Shown in pieces: positions 16,704 through 25,812 of a stretch of DNA of 64,000 nucleotides; within the stretch, counting starts at the first letter, position 1; each line of letters opens with the position of its first letter. The notes below the pieces were generated by a model that was not told the origin of the DNA, did no database searches, and saw only the letters and a list, made by a program, of their open reading frames with translations. Both the position numbers and the translations under genes were made by a program. Source of the stretch: Phycisphaerae bacterium (GTDB lineage Bacteria > Planctomycetota > Phycisphaerae > UBA1845); NCBI GenBank assembly GCA_024102815.1, contig JAGFJJ010000046.1:62001-126000 (forward strand), given 5' to 3'.

Positions 16704-17219
16704 TTGACGCCCAATCAATATGAAGCAATGTATCTGTTCGACCCGACGTTCGGCGCGTCGTGGGAGGATTGTGAAGCCGAGATCAAGCGGCTGATGTCCC
16801 GAGCCGAGGCAGAGCTGGTCTTCTGCAAGAAATGGGATGAGCGTCGTCTGGCGTTTAAGGTCAAGGGTCGCAAGCGCGGCGTGTACGTGCTGACGTACTT
16901 CCGCGCCGCGCCGGAGAAGATTGACCCCCTGGAGCGCGACATCCGCCTGTCAGAGAATGTCCTCCGGGCGCTCGTCCTTCGGGCCGACGGCATCACGCCG
17001 GAGATGATGGAGCGGGCGGCCGAGGCCCGCGGCGCATCCCTCGACGGCGAGCCCGGTGGAGGGGATGAGGGCTCGCGGGGCGACGGTGATGATTCGGGCG
17101 GCGAGGGATCGTTCCGCGGTGATCGCGGCGGAGACGACCGTCGTCGTCGCGACCGGGACCGCGACCGCGACCGAGATCAGGCACGTGAGGAATCCGTGGC
17201 ATCCGGCGGTTCGGACTAG
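16704..17219 (+). CDS. rpsF: 30S ribosomal protein S6 with long charged tail
   Basis: Small-subunit protein that normally pairs with S18. The first 95 residues are standard S6 (YEAMYLFDP, RRLAFKVKGRKRGVYVLTYF, RALVLR). The start is TTG 16704, supported by GAGGAGAAG seven bases upstream. Roughly 70 extra residues follow, rich in Gly, Asp and Arg and ending with RDRDRDRDQ, encoded by an imperfect gaccgc hexamer repeat (about 17150-17178). Its partner gene rpsR is not in the cluster. Confidence 0.94.
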   Translation: MTPNQYEAMYLFDPTFGASWEDCEAEIKRLMSRAEAELVFCKKWDERRLAFKVKGRKRGVYVLTYFRAAPEKIDPLERDIRLSENVLRALVLRADGITPEMMERAAEARGASLDGEPGGGDEGSRGDGDDSGGEGSFRGDRGGDDRRRRDRDRDRDRDQAREESVASGGSD

Positions 17220-17293
17220 TTCCCGAATTGGCTGGTTTGCACGGAGTCGCTGCGGCGACGGTGCAAGATTGGCGCTGACTGGAGAGGACCGAC

Positions 17294-17761
17294 ATGGCCA
17301 GTTTCAATCGGATCATCCTGCTCGGTAACCTGACGCGCGATCCACAGCTCAGCTACACCGCATCGAACGTGGCGGTGTGCAAGTTCGGGTTGGCCACAAA
17401 CCATCGCTGGAGGGACAAGGACGGCAATCAGCGAGAGGAAACGTGCTTTGTGGATTGCACCGTGTTCGGGCGCGGCGGCGAAACATTCAATCAGTACATG
17501 AGCAAGGGACGCTCGGTCTTGGTCGAGGGACGATTGCAGCTGAACCAATGGACGACGCCGGAAGGCGACAAGCGCAGCAAACACGAAGTCCTGGTCGACA
17601 ATTTCACGTTTGTGGGCGGCCAGGGCAACGAATCGCGCGGTCCGGAGAATCGCGGCTCGGAGCGCCGCGGTCAGCCGGCACCGGTCGGCGGGCGAAGCCA
17701 GGACAGCGGGCCGGGGTACGACGAGCCCCCGCCCCCATCGGATGATGATATCCCCTTCTAG
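17294..17761 (+). CDS. ssb: Single-stranded DNA-binding protein
   Basis: Coats ssDNA in replication and repair. The OB fold spans about residues 1-108 (FNRIILLGNLTRDPQLSYT, CFVDCTVFGRGGE, GRSVLVEGRLQLNQW). A Gly, Arg and Pro-rich linker leads to the acidic interaction tip SDDDIPF, which recruits partner proteins. At 155 residues it is of typical length. It lies between rpsF and rplI, the usual site. Confidence 0.97.
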   Translation: MASFNRIILLGNLTRDPQLSYTASNVAVCKFGLATNHRWRDKDGNQREETCFVDCTVFGRGGETFNQYMSKGRSVLVEGRLQLNQWTTPEGDKRSKHEVLVDNFTFVGGQGNESRGPENRGSERRGQPAPVGGRSQDSGPGYDEPPPPSDDDIPF

Positions 17762-17880
17762 GGGCACCGATCCCGCAGCGGCTTCGTGTCGTTGGAGGGA
17801 TCAATCGAAGAGAGGTCGGAAGTTCGGGCGCGATCGATGTGCGTATCGCGCTGCGTTGGAAAGATGGAGTAACGGGCACC

Positions 17881-18432
17881 ATGAAAGTGCTACTTTGTAA
17901 GAACGTTGAGAAGCTCGGCATCGTGGGCGACGTTGTCGAGGTGAAGTCCGGCTACGCCCGCAACTATCTGGTGCCCCAGGGTCTGGCAACGGAACCCACC
18001 GACGCCAACATGCGCCGCCTGGCCGAGGCTCGCCGACAGGCCGAGCTGGAGCGCGCCCAGCGCCGGACCGAAATGGAGAAACTCGCGGAAAAGCTCGAAG
18101 GTGTGGAGGTCTCCATCTACGCCAAGGCCAACGAGGAAGGCCACCTGTACGGCTCCGTCGGAACCCGGGAGATCGCCGAGGCGCTGGCAGGCGAGCAGCT
18201 TTACGTCAAGCCTGATTGGATCGTGCTCGACCGGTCGATTCGCAACCTCGACAAGGTCAGCGTGGATCTGCGATTGGCCGAGGACCTCCGCCCGACCATC
18301 AAGGTCTGGGTACTGCGCGAGAAGGCACCGGGCGAGGAAGGTGACGAGGAATCGCTGAAGGCGGAGGCATCGGCCCAGCACGCCCCGCGCATGGAGGCCG
18401 AAGGCGATGGCGACGAGTCCGAGCGCGACTAG
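17881..18432 (+). CDS. rplI: 50S ribosomal protein L9
   Basis: Large-subunit protein with an N-terminal rRNA-binding domain (KVLLCKNVEKLGIVGDVVEVKSGYARNYL), a long central helix rich in Glu, Arg and Ala, and a C-terminal domain (LYGSVGTREIAEAL). The start ATG 17881 matches the conserved family start; an in-frame start at 17839 would add 14 atypical residues. About 35 extra acidic residues end the protein. It overlaps the dnaB start by 26 bases. Confidence 0.96.
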   Translation: MKVLLCKNVEKLGIVGDVVEVKSGYARNYLVPQGLATEPTDANMRRLAEARRQAELERAQRRTEMEKLAEKLEGVEVSIYAKANEEGHLYGSVGTREIAEALAGEQLYVKPDWIVLDRSIRNLDKVSVDLRLAEDLRPTIKVWVLREKAPGEEGDEESLKAEASAQHAPRMEAEGDGDESERD

Positions 18433-19828
18433 AGCCAAGCCCGTGGGTGCGGCGCTGTCCGATCGGCTGCCGCCCCACGATCTGGATGCTGAAATGGCGC
18501 TGCTCGGCTCGATGATGATGAGCCGGGACGCCATCGCCGAGGTCATCCCCCTCATCGGCCGGGAAGACAGCGGCTGGTTCTACCTCCCCGTCCATCAGAA
18601 TCTCTTCGAAGTCCTCGTCGATCTCTACGACAACCCCGCCAAGGCCATCGACCTGGTGGCCGTTTCCGACGAACTACGTCGCCGCGAGCTGTTCGATTTC
18701 GTGGGCGGCCACGCCTACATGATCCAGCTTGCGGAGAGCTTCGCCGACTGGGCGAATGCCGAGCATTACGCCCGCATTGTTCGCGACAAGGGCACGCTGC
18801 GCGACCTGATTCGCTGCGCCCACGAGATCACCGAAAAGTCCTACAGCGCCGTCGAAGAAACCCGGGAAATTCTCGACTTCGCCGAGCGGCGCATGTTCGA
18901 GGTCACCGAACGGCGCGGCGCCGGTCACACCATCGCGGTCAAAGACGCGATCATTCGCCTGAAGAATCTCATTCAGGAGCGTGACGGCAGTCCTCTGACG
19001 GGCTTGCCGTCGGGCTTCACGCAGCTCGATGAGCTGACCGCGGGATTCCAGCCGGGTGACTTTATCATCGTTGCCGCCCGGCCTTCGATGGGAAAGACCG
19101 CACTGGGCCTGGGCATGGCCTTGAATGCAGCCATGCACCAGCATCGGCCCGTGGCATTCTTCTCGATGGAGATGAGTGCCGACCAGGTGACGCAGCGACT
19201 GGTCTGCGCCCATACGGGCATCGATGCGCAGAAGCTTCGCCGGCACATGCTTGGCGAGGCGGACAAGCGCACGCTCGTGGAGGCCTGCGAGGATTTCGCC
19301 AGCGCCCCCCTGTACATCGACGATACGCCGGGGATGACCGCGATGGAATTGCGCTCCGCGGCCAGGCGGCTCAAACAGCAGTATGACATCCAGGCCGTGT
19401 ACGTGGATTACCTCCAGCTCATGCACACCCCCAAGGCGGAGAGTCGCCAGGTGGAGATCGCCACGGTCAGCCGGGGGCTCAAGGGCCTGGGCCGGGAACT
19501 GGGCATTCCGGTTATCGCCATGGCCCAGCTCAACCGCATGCCCGAGGGTCGCACGGACAAGCGGCCGCTGATGAGCGACCTGCGCGAGTCCGGGGCCATC
19601 GAGCAGGACGCGGACATGGTCCTGCTTATCCACCGTGAAGAGTACTATCACCCAGAAAAAGAAGAGTCAGCGGGTCTGGCTGAGCTGATCCTGGCCAAGC
19701 AGCGCAACGGCCCGACGGGCTCCGTCACGCTTACCTTCAACAAGAAGCTGACGCGGTTTGCCAACCATTACGTCGGTCCCGAGAGCTATGAAGGCTACCA
19801 GGGGCGCGACGACGTGGTGCCGTTTTAG
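18407..19828 (+). CDS. dnaB: Replicative DNA helicase
   Basis: Hexameric 5'-3' helicase of the replication fork. The N-terminal domain (LPPHDLDAEMALLGSMM) binds primase. The RecA-like motor has Walker A ARPSMGKTALG, SMEMSADQVTQRL, Walker B AVYVDYLQLM and the SDLRESGAIEQDAD motif, ending with the typical DDVVPF-type tail. At 473 residues it has no intein. The start lies within the end of rplI and has GGAGG 10 bases upstream. Confidence 0.97.
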   Translation: MATSPSATRAKPVGAALSDRLPPHDLDAEMALLGSMMMSRDAIAEVIPLIGREDSGWFYLPVHQNLFEVLVDLYDNPAKAIDLVAVSDELRRRELFDFVGGHAYMIQLAESFADWANAEHYARIVRDKGTLRDLIRCAHEITEKSYSAVEETREILDFAERRMFEVTERRGAGHTIAVKDAIIRLKNLIQERDGSPLTGLPSGFTQLDELTAGFQPGDFIIVAARPSMGKTALGLGMALNAAMHQHRPVAFFSMEMSADQVTQRLVCAHTGIDAQKLRRHMLGEADKRTLVEACEDFASAPLYIDDTPGMTAMELRSAARRLKQQYDIQAVYVDYLQLMHTPKAESRQVEIATVSRGLKGLGRELGIPVIAMAQLNRMPEGRTDKRPLMSDLRESGAIEQDADMVLLIHREEYYHPEKEESAGLAELILAKQRNGPTGSVTLTFNKKLTRFANHYVGPESYEGYQGRDDVVPF

Positions 19829-19902
19829 AGCCGATCATGGCGACCCGCACCGGTCGGCATCGGCCGCCGCGGCATGTCCGAAAGTCGTCTCCGCGGGCCG
19901 GC

Positions 19903-21561
19903 CTAATTACCCTGTGAGGAGCCGGCGCTCCCTCCGTCGGGCTCTGTTCCCTGCATGTACAGGGCAATGTCCTCCATGTCGACCACGGCGTTTCGGTCGA
20001 TATCCGCGTACACCGCTGCCTGGCCCAGGCCCATTTCGCCCAGTTCCTTCACCGTGATCGATGTGCGTGCCCCCGGGGCAGTCGCAGCGGGCGGGGTACA
20101 GCAGCAAGGCGGGCTCTGCATCAGAAAGTTGTCGACCACAAAGGAGAAGTCCAGACTGTCCACCATGCCATCGGCGTTGATATCGCCGTGCGGGCCGGGG
20201 AGCGTGCAGCTGGAGGAATCGCACTCGGTGTCGCCATGCGGTGGGTAGGATGCGCCGTTCCCGATCTCGCTCATGAGTGTTACGTAGTCCAGGATATTGA
20301 TCGTATTGGCGCTGCTGAAGGAGATGCCGGGCTTCCAGGCATCCAGGTTTCCGCCGGTCAGCCAGTTGCCGCCCTGGCCGGGGTCGCCGACATACGAAAC
20401 TGACAGTTTGCCCGTTCCCTCGCGCTCGTTGTCGCTGTCCCACTGGGCGGGATTGCAGACTGGCACGTCACAGGCGGCCAGCGTGTGCAGGATATCCTGT
20501 GCCGCGATGCAAGAATAGTTGGCAGCCGGCACCGTGAGCGTGGCGCGGCCCAAGTGGTCCGGCGCCGGCGGTTCGCCGAAATGCACGGTCTCGCACACGG
20601 TCTCCGGCATCGTGCCGCAATCAGTGAAGAGGTTGAAGTTGATGCAGCGGTTAAACGTGTCGGCAATCATCTCCGGTGACAGTTCGACCACGACATCCAA
20701 AGCAACCTCGTTCTCCACTTCCACGACCCATTCGCCCGTCACGGTATCGCCACAGTCGTTCCATGCCGTGCAAGCGAAGGATGTTGTGCCCACCGGCAGC
20801 AGGCCACCATTCGTGATCGTACTCGCGGGAATCGCCTGTCCCCCGTCATGTACCGCGGTGCACACCATCGACGGATCCGTATCGCATGAGTCATTGGCAG
20901 CTACGGGCGCACTCCAGGTTACCAGTCGCGCCAAGGTGTCGCAGTCGGCCGTGTAGGTGCCACCGCTCGGCGAGGTGAGTGACAGATCGCCGTTGCGGCG
21001 AAGGGGTGCGCTGCAACCGCAGGCGTCGGGCGTGATCAACGTCCCGATCGCATTCCAAAGGTACGTGTCTTGTGGATTATCTTCGACCAAGCAGACGGCG
21101 CACGATGTGCAGTCGGCCGTCTTGACAAATGTCAGGCAACCGAGGTCTGCCGGTCCCGTCAATTGGGCCTGCGGCAATCGAATGCTGCCATTGCTGCTCT
21201 CCACCCGGTCCGATCTGCTCGCACTCGACACGGCGTAAACAATGGTCCCCAAGGATTCGTTCACCGCGGCTGTCAACACGTGTGCGTACGGGCTGCCCGG
21301 GCACGCGCCGACGTGTACAAGATCCAAGCAGGCCGGGTCGTACTGCAGCACGATCCTTCCGCCCGCGACAGGCTCAGTGCTGGCGCCCAGAGCAATGCGT
21401 GCGTCGACGACTTCGCCCTCGTCGTAGCAGGTGGAATCAGGATATGCGCCGGCCTGGATCTCAACGCACAACGTCGGTCCGCCGGTGGACTGGGCGAATG
21501 CACCGGGTAACGCAAGAATTCCGACCGCCCAAGACGCGATGATCTGCATCGAGTATTTCAT
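19903..21561 (-). CDS. Secreted cohesin-like / HYR-like / dockerin protein
   Basis: A 552-residue exported protein with a signal peptide (about 1-24, ending GAFAQS). A cohesin-like beta domain (about 30-165; GGRIVLQYDPACLDLVHV), a HYR-like domain (about 185-285) and an unnamed module (about 290-400) follow. The module resembles residues 605-710 of the protein at 1273-3807, including the shared C-x-A-x-D-x-x-HTL signature (SCIAAQDILHTL versus ECVTARDPMHTL). Dockerin-type repeats end it (DINADGMVDSLD and DIDRNAVVDMED). It lacks the VWA domain of its paralogue. It converges with dnaB and forms no operon. Confidence 0.83.
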   Translation of the reverse strand: MKYSMQIIASWAVGILALPGAFAQSTGGPTLCVEIQAGAYPDSTCYDEGEVVDARIALGASTEPVAGGRIVLQYDPACLDLVHVGACPGSPYAHVLTAAVNESLGTIVYAVSSASRSDRVESSNGSIRLPQAQLTGPADLGCLTFVKTADCTSCAVCLVEDNPQDTYLWNAIGTLITPDACGCSAPLRRNGDLSLTSPSGGTYTADCDTLARLVTWSAPVAANDSCDTDPSMVCTAVHDGGQAIPASTITNGGLLPVGTTSFACTAWNDCGDTVTGEWVVEVENEVALDVVVELSPEMIADTFNRCINFNLFTDCGTMPETVCETVHFGEPPAPDHLGRATLTVPAANYSCIAAQDILHTLAACDVPVCNPAQWDSDNEREGTGKLSVSYVGDPGQGGNWLTGGNLDAWKPGISFSSANTINILDYVTLMSEIGNGASYPPHGDTECDSSSCTLPGPHGDINADGMVDSLDFSFVVDNFLMQSPPCCCTPPAATAPGARTSITVKELGEMGLGQAAVYADIDRNAVVDMEDIALYMQGTEPDGGSAGSSQGN

Positions 21562-22051
21562 TATCTCCCCCCGGCAATCTCAAGAGTGCAATACGGATCC
21601 CTTGGTCTTCGTGCGGAATCCAATGGTAACACCGAGGCCAGATTCGCCAACAGAATTCTGAGTAAAGTTCTCGCGAGCGGATTATCAACAGAGTCCTGGA
21701 AAGCGAGCGAACTTTGCCGCGAGGGAACCGGGCAATCGAATTGCTGCCGGCAGGGTCAACCCTGGCAAACCACAATTGAGGCAGTTCGTTACACCAGCGA
21801 AGACCTCGATGTTAAACGAGGAACACGGCCGGTAAGTGGTCGCAGCCTCGCAAGAGACTCCAAGGTGAGTGCATGTTGCAGATACCGCAGCACCGGCCGA
21901 CCCAACGAGGCGCTGTTCCGGGAATCGAAGGGCTCGATTGATAATTCCGGGTTTTCCTTCGTTCATGGTGTTGAGTCGGTTCTTCAGTGCAGCCGTGTCC
22001 CCTGATCAGGCGCTCAGGCCGAGGCTTTGTGTATGACCTAATCGAACTCGT

Positions 22052-22069
22052 GTGACACTATATTGTCAC
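22052..22069. promoter_or_regulatory. Operator-like 18-bp dyad
   Basis: GTGACA-CTATAT-TGTCAC: perfect 6-bp arms around a 6-bp AT-rich centre. This is the size and symmetry of a dimeric repressor site. No regulator gene is adjacent, so the assignment is by form only. Confidence 0.3.
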
Positions 22070-22087
22070 CATCACTTGATTCAGTTT

Positions 22088-22105
22088 GGCGCCCCTGGGG
22101 GCGCC
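22088..22105. terminator. GC-rich hairpin downstream of the GPP34 gene
   Basis: GGCGCCCC (22088-22095) and GGGGCGCC (22098-22105) form a perfect 8-bp inverted repeat with a very short centre, about 100 bp past the stop of the minus-strand gene. No T-run follows, so it is a weak terminator candidate. Confidence 0.3.
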
Positions 22106-22203
22106 TGAATACCGGGAAGACTGTGAAACGTACGTTGCCACTGTCCCGACTGCTCGCTGCCCGCAATGGGTCGAGGGTAGTTTGTGACGGCCACGTACAA
22201 CGG

Positions 22204-22953
22204 TCAGTTGGAGGCCGTGGCGGCCACGATGACGGGAACGCAAGCGGCCGTAGCCACGGCCGCCTGGGCTGCCTGGATGGCCTGTTTCGTGGCCTTGCCC
22301 ATAAGTTCCCCACTGGTGATCTGTTCGATGCGCTTGCGTCGAGCGCGGAGTTCCCTGCGGCCGAACGGAATGCGGAGGACGCCGGCGCTATCGGCAAGGG
22401 ATATCAGTACGACCGTGCGGGGATCGATCTCGCGGGTGTCAGTGAAAATCGCCTTGCGGAGGCGCTCGATGACGGCGCGCTCGGGGCGGGGATCGAGCTC
22501 GGGGTAGATCCTCCGCTTGAAGATGAGCAGGATCGTTCCAGTATCGGCGCGGAGAACGCCGCGGCGGCAGAGACCCTCGGCGATGCGATGCTGGAGCTTG
22601 CCAATGTGGGCGAAGCGCGTGATCCAGGTTTTCATGGAAGCGCGGCGTTTGGCCGTGGCGATGCGACCGAGACACTCGTCCAGCAGCGGATCGCCCAGCG
22701 GCCGGTTGTCCGCCAGATCGACGAGATTCTTCTCCGTGAATGCCTGCCTGAGCCATGCGCCGAAGCCGGCCGTGTGGTCGCGGGACCTGCCCTCGTCGAT
22801 GGCAATGCGATTGCCGAGCAGCAGCTCGGACAGGATCGCGCCACCCAGGGCGAAGTGGTAGGTGTGGTCGGCGGCAACCGTGCCCGCCTCGTCGCGCAGG
22901 GCGAGGAGGAGAATCTCTTCCTGGAGGTAGAGCGCTGGTTCGCGGCCGGGCAT
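22204..22953 (-). CDS. GPP34 (GOLPH3/Vps74-like) family protein
   Basis: A 249-residue protein whose N-terminus (LYLQEEILLLALRDEAGT) and following pattern (YHFALGGAILSELLLGNRI, PLGDPLLDECLGRI, WITRFAHIGKLQHRIAEGLCRRGVL) fit the bacterial GPP34 family. In eukaryotes its relatives GOLPH3/Vps74 bind PI4P and retain glycosyltransferases in the Golgi. The bacterial role is unsettled. A clear ribosome site (AAGGAG, seven bases from the ATG) supports the start. The C-terminal 30 residues are Ala-rich and hydrophobic. It stands alone. Confidence 0.8.
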   Translation of the reverse strand: MPGREPALYLQEEILLLALRDEAGTVAADHTYHFALGGAILSELLLGNRIAIDEGRSRDHTAGFGAWLRQAFTEKNLVDLADNRPLGDPLLDECLGRIATAKRRASMKTWITRFAHIGKLQHRIAEGLCRRGVLRADTGTILLIFKRRIYPELDPRPERAVIERLRKAIFTDTREIDPRTVVLISLADSAGVLRIPFGRRELRARRKRIEQITSGELMGKATKQAIQAAQAAVATAACVPVIVAATASN

Positions 22954-23639
22954 GGGAGTACTCCTTATCGATTGTGGTACTTAACCGTCATGATCATGCC
23001 ACAACGGTCGGACCACGGCCATTAGAAAAAGTGTCGGAGTTGGTAGGCAGCCGCGAGAGGCGGCGGCGCGCGTTGGGCTACGGGGAACGGGCGCATTCCC
23101 GTAGAGCGGGGTCCACCAAGGCGGGGGCAGGCGGGGTGGGCATCTCTCAGGTTCGAGATGTTCATCAACGCTCTCCAGCCCGTGGGCGGAGCGAGTCTGC
23201 CTCACGGGTTATGCGTAACACTCGTTCGGGCTGTCGGAGCATCGCGCTCCTCTACAGGTAATAACGCGCAGGGGCGCTCAGTCGAATGCGCAAATAAAGT
23301 GATCACGCGCGGCAAGTGGGCACGAGACAAGAGGTAAGCCACGAAGCGACGAAGCCACGGAGGCACGAAGGGGAAGAGAGGCAGTGGGGCAGCGGGCCAC
23401 AGAGTTCGGGGCGGGTGGCAAAAGACGGGCCACGCCGGTTCGGGATGGGGTGCGTCCACGAAGGGAGGACGTGGCCGGCTGCTGGCGGACGCCGCCGTCA
23501 GTCGTCTCTGCTATTTCGTCAGCCGTACTAACTAATATTCTTCACGAATTCCGGGGGCTTCGTCATCATTTACTCGTTGGAACTGGGCGATCCGCCCCGT
23601 TACGATATGGGCCACGCGATTCATATAAAGGAACAAGCC
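22954..23639. other. Gene-free stretch of about 690 bp with dispersed repeat
   Basis: It separates the divergent GPP34 gene and the LamG/dockerin gene. No gene is supported. It contains copy B of the 48-bp repeat (23337-23384). Near the right end is a possible promoter for the gene at 23640: TTGGAA (23577-23582), 18 bp, then TACGAT (23601-23606), each matching consensus at 4 of 6. Confidence 0.5.
23337..23384 (+). repeat. Dispersed repeat, copy B
   Basis: A 48-bp element 46/48 identical to the minus-strand copy at 11390-11437, here between genes. Internally it is built of CACGAAG / CGACGAAG / CCACGGAGG units. The heptamer array that adjoins copy A is absent here, so the two elements are independent. 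Confidence 0.85.
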
Positions 23640-25679
23640 ATGTTGTCAAAGGCCGGATGGTTAGCGGCGACGGTGCTGATTATCGGAGGGCAATACAGTC
23701 TCGCTCAGGAATTGACGTCGCTGCGCATTGAAGGCCCCACCACTGTGGAGGAGTGGTCGACAACATACTACCACGCGATTGCCGGGTTTGATCAAGAGCT
23801 CGAGTTCGACGTAACTCTCTTCGCGCAGTTTTCGTTGGAGCATGGCGACTTCGCCTCCATCGGATCGCTGGGTGATTTACACACATACGCGGTGACGGAT
23901 GTGGATGTAACTGAAATCATCCACGCCCATTTTGATTTCGGGGACCAATCGGCGGATGCGTCGCTTGGGGTAACGATTCAATACCACGTGACGGAGTCCG
24001 GCTCGTCTCTGGATTTTGACGGGGTCGATGATCTGGTCGTGGTGCCGGCGGCGGCGGAGCTCGGCTACTCCGGCACGGGCGGCTGGACGATTGAGGCGTG
24101 GCTATGGGCCCGAGATCCGGATTTCGAAAACCCCGTCCCGGTGGTCGCACAGGTCTTGGCTGGAAGCGGGCGTGTTCCCTATGCACTGGAGGTCTGGGAC
24201 GGGCAGGTTCATTTTCGCGTGGGAAACGCGTTTGGAACGATCCAGCGAATCGCGGCGCCCATCGGCGCTGAATGGACACACGTTGCGGGCGTCTACGATC
24301 CGGCGGAAGGAATCATCCGGCTGCACGTGAACGGACTCGAGCGGGACTGGCAGCCGATATCGGTCCTGATGGAATCGAATGCATCCGCCCCGGTGATTTT
24401 TGGCAGCATGGGCGGCGGTCAAGCGGGGTTCGATGGTCGAATCGATGAGGTTCGTTTGTGGCGTACGACGCTGAGCTACTGCGACATCCGTGGATATATG
24501 GAACGGGCGTTGCACGGCGACGAGCCGGGTCTGGCGGGTTATTGGCGTGCGGAGGAACGGAGCGGCCAGGTCGTTGCGGACTCCTCACCATACGGTAATG
24601 ACGGTGTGCGGGGGTTGAGCGGTGCGACGGAGACGAGCGATCCGAAATCGGCGGCCTCGGGGGCCGATCTGTCACTGGGTGACTTTCCGCCCGTGAAGTG
24701 GACAACGCCCCAGCTGATCCCGGAGGTCAGTTCCGGAGAGGATTGGGATGTGTCCATTTCCTCGGACGGCCTGGAAATGTACATCGGAAGTGAGCGGGAC
24801 GGATTTGCGCAAGGGGACATCTACCAGGCCTCTCGAACCAATCCCAGCGAGACATTTGCCACCCCCGTTCGGGTCAATGAAGTAAGTATTCTCGGGTATA
24901 ACCTCCATGACTATTTCCCCGTAGTATCCGGCAATGGGCGACGACTCTATTTTTCACGAAAGGTCGGGGGCGGAGTAAGCGATCTCTGGGTGAGTGAACG
25001 CGCGAATCGGCAAACGGCGTGGGGTGCGCCGGTTCTCATCAGCAGCCTCAATACAACATCGCGCGATGAGCGGATAACGCTGACCGCGGATGAACTGCAC
25101 TGCGTTTTTGCTTCGGACCGGTCAGGTGCCATGCGATTCTGGACAGCGTCGCGAAATTCGGTCAATGATCCATGGACGAGCCCCCATCCGATCGCGTCTC
25201 TAGAGGGTTACTCGGCGCGGTCATCGACGCTTACAGGGGACGGACGGACGCTCTATTTCACGGCGATTGGTCCGTCGGGGTCGAGTAATTACGACGTCTG
25301 GAAGAGTACTCGTTCCTCCATTTCGGCCGCCTTTGGTCCCCCGGTCTATCAGCCTGACCTGAGCACGCCGGGTCCGGACCTTGGCATCGGCGTCTCGCAG
25401 GATGGAATGGACCTCTACCTCGTTCCGAACGGCTCGGGTGGGAATGGGGTCGTCAAGCACTCGCGGCTGGCCGTCCCGGGTCAGCCAGTGACCGGCGAAC
25501 TGGATTGCGATGGCGACCTAGACCTGGTGGACTTCAGTGAATTTGCGGCATGTCTGAGCGGTCCCGACGAGGATGCAACGATCGAGTGTACGCCGGCCGA
25601 TTATGACGAGGACGGCGACGTCGATCTGGCCGATGTGGTGCATTTCCTGACCGTCTTGGAGTCATTTCAGAGTCGATGA
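23640..25679 (+). CDS. Secreted LamG / beta-propeller / dockerin-type protein
   Basis: 679 residues from ATG 23640 (GGAA ribosome site; upstream in-frame ATGs lack one). A signal peptide ends near GGQYSLAQ. A LamG-like concanavalin domain follows (about 125-320; LDFDGVDDLVVVP, WTIEAWLWA, WTHVAGVYD, DGRIDEVRLWRT). Then come PD40-type beta-propeller blades (about 360-620) with the recurring S-x-DG-x-x-hydrophobic-Y pattern (ISSDGLEMYIGSERDG, LTGDGRTLYFTA). The C-terminus has paired Ca-binding loops (DCDGDLDLVDFSEF, DYDEDGDVDLADVVHF) typical of planctomycete exported proteins. It probably binds glycan extracellularly; no catalytic domain is seen. Confidence 0.85.
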   Translation: MLSKAGWLAATVLIIGGQYSLAQELTSLRIEGPTTVEEWSTTYYHAIAGFDQELEFDVTLFAQFSLEHGDFASIGSLGDLHTYAVTDVDVTEIIHAHFDFGDQSADASLGVTIQYHVTESGSSLDFDGVDDLVVVPAAAELGYSGTGGWTIEAWLWARDPDFENPVPVVAQVLAGSGRVPYALEVWDGQVHFRVGNAFGTIQRIAAPIGAEWTHVAGVYDPAEGIIRLHVNGLERDWQPISVLMESNASAPVIFGSMGGGQAGFDGRIDEVRLWRTTLSYCDIRGYMERALHGDEPGLAGYWRAEERSGQVVADSSPYGNDGVRGLSGATETSDPKSAASGADLSLGDFPPVKWTTPQLIPEVSSGEDWDVSISSDGLEMYIGSERDGFAQGDIYQASRTNPSETFATPVRVNEVSILGYNLHDYFPVVSGNGRRLYFSRKVGGGVSDLWVSERANRQTAWGAPVLISSLNTTSRDERITLTADELHCVFASDRSGAMRFWTASRNSVNDPWTSPHPIASLEGYSARSSTLTGDGRTLYFTAIGPSGSSNYDVWKSTRSSISAAFGPPVYQPDLSTPGPDLGIGVSQDGMDLYLVPNGSGGNGVVKHSRLAVPGQPVTGELDCDGDLDLVDFSEFAACLSGPDEDATIECTPADYDEDGDVDLADVVHFLTVLESFQSR

Positions 25680-25812
25680 GCGAGGCGGTTCAGCCAAGCT
25701 CGAGTGCTAAACCCCGACAACCCGTAAGGGCACGTATGCGAGACGTGAGCGTGGCACACGATGAAGTGGTGCGTCGGGGGATGCACTGCAAGTATGGGCC
25801 ACAATCCGGACT

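Larger units (their letters stand above)
21562..22203. other. Gene-free stretch of about 640 bp
   Basis: No credible gene on either strand: the open frames of 93-139 codons here lack a ribosome site and family-like composition. Base composition is less GC-rich than in neighbouring genes. The right part carries the dyad at 22052-22069 and the GC-rich hairpin at 22088-22105. It should include the promoter of the dockerin gene to its left. Confidence 0.5.

Noticed and set aside
15449..16714. Open frame of 421 codons on the minus strand
   Set aside because: Antisense of rplY and pth; no domain seen.
21586..22005. Open frame of 139 codons on the plus strand in a gene-free gap
   Set aside because: No ribosome site, no family resemblance, Ser/Arg/Cys-rich random composition.
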